Positions 1-4,952 of a stretch of DNA of 6,378 nt are shown piece by piece; position 1 is the stretch's first letter; each line of letters opens with the position of its first letter. Both the position numbers and the translations under genes were made by a program. The stretch spans positions 1-6,378 of the forward strand of contig PWZW01000235.1 of assembly GCA_003567255.1 (NCBI GenBank), in the 5' to 3' direction. This DNA comes from Puniceicoccaceae bacterium (lineage in GTDB: Bacteria; Verrucomicrobiota; Verrucomicrobiia; Opitutales; Coraliomargaritaceae). A model generated the notes under the pieces. The model did not search any database and had not been told where the DNA came from. It was given only the letters and a program-made list of their open reading frames with translations.

Positions 1-72
1 GAGAAAGCAACAAAAGCGATGCGGGCAGACGATTCAACTCTCAAGCTTGATCCACCCTTTGCAGAAGACACA

Positions 73-109
73 AAAAAAGCCGCCGGAGAAACGCACCAGC
101 GGCTTTTTT
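73..109 (-). terminator. Rho-independent terminator, symmetrical and probably bidirectional
   Basis: The two arms (73-83 and 99-109) form a perfect 11-bp inverted repeat, AAAAAAGCCGC against GCGGCTTTTTT. After one C/A mismatch, two further G-C pairs (85-86 with 96-97) extend the stem, leaving a nine-base loop. Read on the minus strand, the GC core is followed by a run of seven U (from A72-78), the classic intrinsic-terminator form. It lies 25 bases beyond the lipoprotein stop codon. Because the plus-strand side also ends in six T, it could equally stop a transcript arriving from the left of the window. Confidence 0.88.
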
Positions 110-133
110 GAAAAGAGTAAATTTCGCTCAGAC

Positions 134-391
134 TTAGTAATCGGTCACAGTCACCAAGCCCCAAAGCAAAGTGGTGCGATCGCCGGAAAAATTTTGGCGG
201 TTCACCAACTCATCCGTACGCAGCTTGAAAGTGTTTGGACCAGTCGCAGTGTAGGCTGCGGGCTCGTATTTAATGATCCCGGCGAGGTTAAAGCCCTCGT
301 CTTTGTAGGCGTAGTTGGAACGGGTTCCACAGCCTACCATTATTGCGGTGCTCGCGGCGACGGCGGAGAGAAGAAGCAGTTTCTTTTTCAT
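134..391 (-). CDS. Small putative lipoprotein of unknown function (85 aa)
   Basis: The protein begins with three lysines and a hydrophobic stretch (about residues 5-19), followed by a lipobox-like MVGC with cysteine at position 21. This is the form of a type II signal peptide, so the mature product should be a lipid-anchored protein of about 65 residues. The mature part has no catalytic motif I recognise. It is rich in Tyr, Thr and Asn and ends in a stretch (GDRTTLLWGLVTVTDY) that looks like a conserved tail, but I cannot name a family. The ATG at 391 is chosen because it gives a complete signal peptide. No Shine-Dalgarno sequence precedes it; the leader there reads CCCCAATTGTTATC. A promoter-like pair lies about 50 bases upstream and a strong terminator follows the stop, so the gene is probably monocistronic. 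It is transcribed divergently from the aminotransferase gene. The coding call is strong from the signal peptide and flanking signals; the function is unknown. Confidence 0.8.
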   Translation of the reverse strand: MKKKLLLLSAVAASTAIMVGCGTRSNYAYKDEGFNLAGIIKYEPAAYTATGPNTFKLRTDELVNRQNFSGDRTTLLWGLVTVTDY

Positions 392-440
392 GATAACAAT
401 TGGGGATTTCGTAAAAGTACGTGTAATATGCTAGCTGAAA

Positions 441-467
441 AGAATACTTGGCAAGCCTATTTGTCAA
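441..467 (-). promoter_or_regulatory. Candidate sigma-70-type promoter for the lipoprotein gene
   Basis: On the minus strand there is a perfect TTGACA (467-462), then 15 bases, then TATTCT (446-441), which matches TATAAT at four of six positions. The spacer is shorter than the usual 16-18 bases, which lowers confidence. Transcription would start near 434, giving a leader of roughly 40 bases before the ATG at 391. No equally good promoter was found facing the aminotransferase. Confidence 0.42.
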
Positions 468-486
468 TTATCCGCTACCAAATAGG
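456..486. promoter_or_regulatory. Perfect 8-bp inverted repeat over the lipoprotein promoter, possible operator
   Basis: CCTATTTG (456-463) and CAAATAGG (479-486) are perfect inverted copies separated by 15 bases, with centres 23 bp apart (about two helical turns). The left arm overlaps the TTGACA element of the minus-strand promoter and the right arm lies just upstream of it. This geometry suits a dimeric DNA-binding regulator that would block RNA polymerase. The repeat also lies in the shared upstream region of the aminotransferase gene. The operator role is inferred only from position and symmetry. Confidence 0.35.
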
Positions 487-542
487 ATCTTCCAGCCAAG
501 CTTAGCGAATCACCGTTTCGTATTGCGAACGACACCAGCGAT

Positions 543-552
543 AGGCTAGCCT
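543..552. repeat. 10-bp perfect palindrome upstream of the aminotransferase
   Basis: AGGCTAGCCT is self-complementary over all ten bases and ends 19 bases before the ATG at 572. Its GCTAGC core occurs again at 430-435, next to the predicted transcription start of the divergent lipoprotein gene. It may be a protein-binding site or a chance palindrome; nothing else in the sequence decides between these. Confidence 0.2.
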
Positions 553-571
553 TTCACCACACTACAGGAAT

Positions 572-1738
572 ATGACCACCAAAACCGAAATAAACGTTCC
601 CCTCCTTGATTTAAAGCCGCAGTACGAAAGTCTCCAGAATGAGTTGGACGCGGCCGTTAAAGAAGTTGTCCAGTCCCAATACTTCATCCTTGGTCCAAAA
701 GTGGAAACCTTTGAAGCAGAGGTCGCAGGTTATTGTGGGTGCGCCGAAGCCGTGGGCGTATCCTCCGGCACAGACGCGCTCGTGGTGGCGATGATGGCGC
801 TGGGTATCGGCCCCGGCGATGAAGTGATCACCTCTCCATATACATTTTTTGGTACCGTGGGCTCGATTGTGCGTCTCGGCGCGACCCCCGTTTTTGTGGA
901 TATTGATCCCGCCACTTTCAATCTTGATGCCGCTCACGTTGAGGCCGCGATCACCGAGAAGACCCGGGTTATTGCTCCGGTGCATCTCTTTGGTCAAACC
1001 GCCGATATGATTCCACTCCAGCGCATCGCGCGAGAGCACCACCTGGTCATCATTGAAGATGCGGCTCAGGCTATCGGTGCGCAGTACGATGGAAAAATGG
1101 CGGGCTCGCTCGGGCACGTCGGCTGTTTTTCGTTCTTTCCCACCAAAAACCTCGGTTGCTTCGGGGACGGTGGTATGCTCGTCACCGACGATGCCGTGCT
1201 TGCCCAGAAGGCAAAGTCTCTACGCAATCATGGGATGGAGCCCAAATACTATCACGAGCGGGTTGGAGGCAATTTCCGCCTCGACGCGCTACAGGCGGCT
1301 GTACTCAGCGTCAAACTCCCCCACCTCGATCACTGGCAATCGGCCCGGCAAGCCAACGCCGAAAATTACTACAAACTTTTCGCAGAAAACGACCTTACCC
1401 GCCCACTGGCTGCACTCGAAACCGGTCTTGAGGGGGGTGTGGTTCTCCCGAAGGTCGCGCCGAAGCGGAAACACGTCTTCAACCAGTTCGTCATTTACAC
1501 AGAGCGCCGGGATGAATTACTGCAGTATCTGCGCACAAACCAAGTTGGGTGCGAGATATACTACCCGCTTTCTCTGCACATGCAGGAATGCTTCAGAAAT
1601 CTCGGTTACGCGGAAGGCGACTTTCCCCACGCTGAGCGGGCCGCGGCAATGAGCCTCGCCCTGCCGATCTATCCTGATTTGACTGCAGAAATGCAAGCCC
1701 GTGTGGTGGAGGTGATCAAAACCTTCTTCAGAGATTAG
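572..1738 (+). CDS. DegT/DnrJ/EryC1/StrS family PLP-dependent sugar aminotransferase (388 aa)
   Basis: This is a cytoplasmic fold-type I PLP enzyme that transfers an amino group, usually from glutamate, to a keto sugar nucleotide in the synthesis of amino sugars for lipopolysaccharide, capsule or glycans. Visible hallmarks in order are the opening VPLLDLKPQY (9-18), SSGTDAL (64-70) for phosphate binding, EDAAQAIGA (162-170) with Asp163 for the pyridine nitrogen, and SFFPTKNLGCFGDGG (187-201) with the Schiff-base lysine Lys192. Then come GGNFRLDALQAA (232-243), contributed by the partner subunit of the dimer, and the substrate-side YYPLSLHMQ (330-338). The length is typical and nothing is missing. 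AGGA at 566-569 is the only ribosome-site candidate and sits unusually close to the ATG. The C-terminal pattern resembles WbpE/WlbC-type enzymes, but ArnB-, WecE- or VioA-like substrates cannot be excluded, so no symbol is given. The exporter and peptidoglycan-related genes downstream support a role in the cell envelope. Confidence 0.95.
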   Translation: MTTKTEINVPLLDLKPQYESLQNELDAAVKEVVQSQYFILGPKVETFEAEVAGYCGCAEAVGVSSGTDALVVAMMALGIGPGDEVITSPYTFFGTVGSIVRLGATPVFVDIDPATFNLDAAHVEAAITEKTRVIAPVHLFGQTADMIPLQRIAREHHLVIIEDAAQAIGAQYDGKMAGSLGHVGCFSFFPTKNLGCFGDGGMLVTDDAVLAQKAKSLRNHGMEPKYYHERVGGNFRLDALQAAVLSVKLPHLDHWQSARQANAENYYKLFAENDLTRPLAALETGLEGGVVLPKVAPKRKHVFNQFVIYTERRDELLQYLRTNQVGCEIYYPLSLHMQECFRNLGYAEGDFPHAERAAAMSLALPIYPDLTAEMQARVVEVIKTFFRD

Positions 1739-1765
1739 CCCAGCCGCCTCATCCTTTGCACTCTT

Positions 1766-1799
1766 ACCGTTGGCTCACGCTGAGCCTAGGTGCTTTTTT
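1766..1799 (+). terminator. Possible intrinsic terminator or attenuator between aminotransferase and exporter
   Basis: GGCTCA (1772-1777) and TGAGCC (1781-1786) form a 6-bp stem with a three-base loop. A small internal loop and three more pairs (ACC 1766-1768 with GGT 1789-1791) extend it, and a run of six T (1794-1799) starts two bases later. The T-run is good but the stem is modest. It lies in the 72-base gap after the aminotransferase stop and only 11 bases before the GTG of the exporter, so partial termination or attenuation is as likely as full termination. Confidence 0.4.
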
Positions 1800-1810
1800 G
1801 AATATTTCCT

Positions 1811-3574
1811 GTGAAACGACTGACCCCGTATTTTCGGTACCTGATCCCCTGTCGCCTCCAATTTGGTTTAGCGATCCTCTTTGGTCTCCTATACTCAATC
1901 TCCTCTGGCTTTGGGATTCCGGTCATCACTCAATATGTTGTCCCCTTCCTTCTGGCCTCGGGAGATGATGGCCCAGCGTTCGGAGTGATTCTCGGAATTC
2001 TTTTGTTGATACCGGCGGTATTCGTCGTCCGTGCCGTGAGTAACTTCCTGAACGCCTACCTGATGGCTTACACCGGATTGCATGTGTTGGAAAGCCTGCG
2101 CGTCGATGTATTTAGAAAATTACAGACTTTGCCGATCGCGTTTTTTGGGGGGAATTCAGTGGGAGATTTAATGAGCCGCGTGACCAATGATTCCACCGTC
2201 CTCCAAGCCGGTCTTCTCAAAATTGTCGATGATCTGATTAAGGGGCCGGCCATGCTGCTGAGCACTGGAGCCGCTATTCTTTACCTCTCCTATCAGCAAA
2301 AGGAGATTGGTTTCATTTTGATCGTAATTGCAACCGTACCGGCTTGCATTTTCCCCATCCGCTACGTTGGAAAAAAGGTCCTGGCTAAAGCCCGGCTCGC
2401 CCAGACCGAAGCCGGAAGCATCAACCGGATTCTCAACGAAAACTTGTCCGCGATCCGCGAAGTCAGAGCCTACAATCTTGAGGAAAGAGAGATTGCACGC
2501 TTTGCGGTTAGTTGCCGCGCCTTCCTGAAACAGGTGCTCAAAACCGTAAAATATGATAAGTTTTTGACACCTTCGATTGAAGTGATTGCAGCGTTTGGCG
2601 TATCCGCCGCGCTGGCGGTCTCCATCATCAAAGACATTGACCCCGCAAACGTAGCCGCCTTGCTCGTGGCTCTTTACATGGGGTACGAGCCGATCAAAAA
2701 ACTAGGCAACTTGAATACCACTCTGCGCCGCTCGGAAGCCTCGCTGGACCGCTTGGAATACATTCTTAAACACGATGATTCGGTGCCAGACGCCGCAAAC
2801 GCCATCGCCCTGCCCCGTCCCAGGGGATCCGTGATTTTTCGGGACGTGTCCTTCGCCTACGACAATACACCAGTCCTCAACCATTTGGATATCGAAATCA
2901 AACCGCACGAAGTGGTGGCGTTGGTAGGCCCCAGCGGGGCTGGCAAAAGTACTTTCGCAAACCTCATTCCCCGGTTTTATGATCCGGTCGAAGGGACGGT
3001 CCTTATTGACGGCATAAACATACGCGACACCTCCAAACAGTCCCTACGGGCACACATCGCGCTGGTTTCCCAGGATGCCATCCTGTTTGACGACACCATC
3101 GAGAATAACATCCGACTCGGCCGCCCCGACGCCGATGCGGCAGCCGTGCGGGCCGCTGCCAAGGCCGCATTTGCGGATGAATTTATCGCAGAACTAGGTG
3201 AAGGCTACGCAACCATCGTGGGCGAGCGGGGATCACGCCTCTCCGGTGGCCAAAGACAGCGTATCTCCATCGCCCGGGCTTTTCTCAAGGATGCACCGAT
3301 CATTATCCTCGATGAGCCAACCTCTGCGCTGGATTCTGAGAGCGAGCGAAAAATCCAACAGGCCCTCGAAACCCTGTCCAAAGGACGCACGGTGCTGATT
3401 ATTGCCCACCGCTTTAGCACTATTCAACATGCGACCCGCGTGCTTGTTTTCGAAGCAGGGAACATCGTTGGCGATGGCACACACCAAAGCCTCTATGCAT
3501 CCAACAATCTGTATCGCGGCCTTTACGACCTGCAAACCACCACAGCCCAAGGCGAGCCTCACTCGAGGGACTGA
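1811..3574 (+). CDS. MsbA-like ABC exporter, fused membrane and ATPase domains (587 aa)
   Basis: This is an inner-membrane half-transporter that would work as a homodimer and use ATP to flip a lipid or lipid-linked product from the cytoplasmic to the periplasmic leaflet. In MsbA the cargo is lipid A-core. The membrane domain (about 1-320) has hydrophobic segments near 16-38, 57-80, 145-163, 168-187, 257-275 and 280-297. The ATPase domain has A-loop Tyr350, Walker A GPSGAGKST (373-381), Q-loop Gln421, signature LSGGQ (477-481), Walker B IIILDE (497-502), D-loop SALD (505-508) and H-loop His533, all intact. Length and domain order match MsbA (about 580 residues). The start is a GTG: the in-frame stop at 1799-1801 excludes anything longer, and MKRLTPYFRYLIP resembles MsbA N-termini. 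No Shine-Dalgarno sequence is visible. The family is certain. The cargo is inferred from resemblance and envelope neighbours, and a peptide or drug exporter of the same family is the alternative. Confidence 0.93.
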   Translation: MKRLTPYFRYLIPCRLQFGLAILFGLLYSISSGFGIPVITQYVVPFLLASGDDGPAFGVILGILLLIPAVFVVRAVSNFLNAYLMAYTGLHVLESLRVDVFRKLQTLPIAFFGGNSVGDLMSRVTNDSTVLQAGLLKIVDDLIKGPAMLLSTGAAILYLSYQQKEIGFILIVIATVPACIFPIRYVGKKVLAKARLAQTEAGSINRILNENLSAIREVRAYNLEEREIARFAVSCRAFLKQVLKTVKYDKFLTPSIEVIAAFGVSAALAVSIIKDIDPANVAALLVALYMGYEPIKKLGNLNTTLRRSEASLDRLEYILKHDDSVPDAANAIALPRPRGSVIFRDVSFAYDNTPVLNHLDIEIKPHEVVALVGPSGAGKSTFANLIPRFYDPVEGTVLIDGINIRDTSKQSLRAHIALVSQDAILFDDTIENNIRLGRPDADAAAVRAAAKAAFADEFIAELGEGYATIVGERGSRLSGGQRQRISIARAFLKDAPIIILDEPTSALDSESERKIQQALETLSKGRTVLIIAHRFSTIQHATRVLVFEAGNIVGDGTHQSLYASNNLYRGLYDLQTTTAQGEPHSRD

Positions 3575-3628
3575 ACCGATTCACCGCGTAACCTATCCCC
3601 GTTCTTAATTTCGCAAAACTGTTTATTT

Positions 3629-4894
3629 ATGTACCGAATTTTCCTCTGTTTCCTGGCCCTCTGTAGCGCCTCTATTTTCATACCAAACCTCAAGGCCGCG
3701 AGCGATCCGATCCTGCTTGGTATTGACGTTTTGGAACGCTCAAACTTCCGTGCCATCAGTGGTAAGCGCGTCGGCCTGCTAACCCACCCCGCGGGCTTGA
3801 ACCGGCGCGGAGAAAGCACCGTGGATGTTTTGCTCCGCGCCCAGAATGTTCGCTTGGTCGCTCTTTTTGGGCCGGAACACGGCATCTATGGCGATGAAGC
3901 AGCCAGCGTCCCCGTCGACGACAAAATTGATGCACGGACGGGACTCCCGGTCTATTCACTCTACGGGCAATTTCGCCGTCCAACGGCCAAAATGCTTGAA
4001 GATATTGATGTGATGGTGATCGACCTGCAGGACATCGGCGTCCGCTCATACACCTTCACCAGCTGCATGCGCTATACGATGGAGGCCTGTTTTGACCACG
4101 GTGTAGAGGTGGTTGTTTTGGATCGGCCAAACCCGCTGGGCGGCCTCAAAGCCGATGGACCGCCTCTCGACCGAAAGTGGCGAAGCTACGTGGGCGCTTT
4201 TCACGTGCCCTACGTACATGGACTCACCATCGGAGAACTTGCACGTATTTCCAAAGCAACCCCCGGCTGGCTGGAAGTCAGTGAGGACGTTCGCCGCGCG
4301 GGGCGCTTGACGGTCATTCCGATGGAGGGCTGGCGACGGTCCATGCTTTGGCATCAGACGGGCCTACGCTTCCATCCAACCTCCCCCTTCATTCCCGACC
4401 TGTCAGCCGTCCTTGGCTATAGTATGACCGGACTGGGCGCCCAGCTCGGAAATTTCTCACACGGCATAGGGACGCCCTACCCCTTTCGCTTCTTACGCTA
4501 CTCAGGTAAAAGTCCGGAAGAAGTAAAGGCAGCACTGCAAAGACGAAATATTAGAGGCGTAGACTTTAGGATTGTGGAAACCCGGACCCGCGCTGGTGCG
4601 CCCGTCCGCGGTGTGTTGGTCGTCGTCCAGGATTGGGAAGCGTTGCGCCCGACCGAATTGAGCTTTCACATGATGCAGCAAACGGCCGCCTGGGAAGGGG
4701 CGGCAAGTCCTTTCCGTTCCGCCTCAGCAAACGAGATAGATCTGTTCAACAAACATGTCGGAAGCACCGCTTGGTGGGAGGAGATAAAAACACGGGGAGC
4801 CAATGCCCGGGTAACGGCGTTTGTCGATCAATGGACGAAGCACGCCCAAAACTTTCACGAGCAAACCCGCCCCTTCTGGCTGTACAAAAATTAG
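3629..4894 (+). CDS. DUF1343/NamZ-family protein, probable secreted exo-N-acetylmuramidase relative (421 aa)
   Basis: The family founder, Bacillus subtilis NamZ (YbbC, glycoside hydrolase family GH171), removes N-acetylmuramic acid from the non-reducing ends of peptidoglycan fragments. The N-terminus here (hydrophobic about 4-19, then LKAAS) looks like a Sec signal peptide cleaved near residue 23, placing the protein in the periplasm or outside. Family blocks are GKRVGLLTHPAG (45-56), FGPEHGIYGDE (80-90) with the candidate active-site Glu83-His84, TGLPVYSLYG (104-113), DLQDIGVRSYT (132-142), VLDRPNPLGG (163-172) and HGLTIGELA (197-205). The C-terminal half follows the family through TGLRFHPTSP and the closing RPFWLY. 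One block differs: where I recall EGTNxSEGRGT in canonical members, this protein has QLGNFSHGIGT (272-282), so its activity may differ. The ATG gives the full signal peptide; the upstream sequence is AT-rich without a Shine-Dalgarno. It follows the exporter by 54 bases and is probably co-transcribed with it. Membership is confident; the reaction is inferred. Confidence 0.9.
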   Translation: MYRIFLCFLALCSASIFIPNLKAASDPILLGIDVLERSNFRAISGKRVGLLTHPAGLNRRGESTVDVLLRAQNVRLVALFGPEHGIYGDEAASVPVDDKIDARTGLPVYSLYGQFRRPTAKMLEDIDVMVIDLQDIGVRSYTFTSCMRYTMEACFDHGVEVVVLDRPNPLGGLKADGPPLDRKWRSYVGAFHVPYVHGLTIGELARISKATPGWLEVSEDVRRAGRLTVIPMEGWRRSMLWHQTGLRFHPTSPFIPDLSAVLGYSMTGLGAQLGNFSHGIGTPYPFRFLRYSGKSPEEVKAALQRRNIRGVDFRIVETRTRAGAPVRGVLVVVQDWEALRPTELSFHMMQQTAAWEGAASPFRSASANEIDLFNKHVGSTAWWEEIKTRGANARVTAFVDQWTKHAQNFHEQTRPFWLYKN

Positions 4895-4927
4895 CCAGAG
4901 CTTGTGCTCACTCCGCGCGTGGGCAAG
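4874..4927. other. Inverted repeats in the convergent gap, possible weak transcription end site
   Basis: Two hairpins lie between the converging genes. CTGGCT (4876-4881) and AGCCAG (4893-4898), extended by a T-A and a G-T pair, span the NamZ-like stop codon. CTTG-TG-CTCAC (4901-4911) pairs with GTGGGCAAG (4919-4927), with a two-base bulge and one wobble pair. Neither is followed by a T-run on either strand, so neither is a classical intrinsic terminator. They may still help end or stabilise the two converging transcripts. Confidence 0.25.
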
Positions 4928-4952
4928 CGTCCGCAGGGGCACACAGCTACCG

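Noticed and set aside
1..37. Minus-strand TTG start near 37 giving an LNRLPASLLLLS-like signal peptide
   Set aside because: Only 12 codons are visible, it starts with TTG, and it lies beyond the strong terminator without a visible promoter; there is too little to call.
2..505. Long plus-strand open frame opposite the lipoprotein gene (TTG start at 47)
   Set aside because: It runs through the terminator hairpin and antisense to the lipoprotein gene, has no domain-like composition and starts only with TTG. The minus-strand frame with its signal peptide, promoter and terminator explains the region better.
523..547. TTGCGA followed by TAGGCT as a promoter for the aminotransferase
   Set aside because: The spacing of about 13 bases is far too short and both boxes are poor matches, so no promoter is claimed on that strand.
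611..1117. 168-residue minus-strand frame inside the aminotransferase
   Set aside because: It is fully antisense to a well-conserved enzyme gene and its translation shows no recognisable domain; it is a shadow of GC-rich codons.
1756..1968. Plus-strand frame whose start mimics a lipoprotein signal (LSLGAFLNISC)
   Set aside because: It begins with TTG, contains the hairpin and T-run, and its rest overlaps the N-terminus of the exporter in another frame, with Pro- and Trp-rich low-quality sequence. The resemblance is coincidental.
3575..3628. Gap between exporter and NamZ-like gene searched for a terminator or promoter
   Set aside because: No stem with a T-run and no convincing promoter pair is present, which favours co-transcription.
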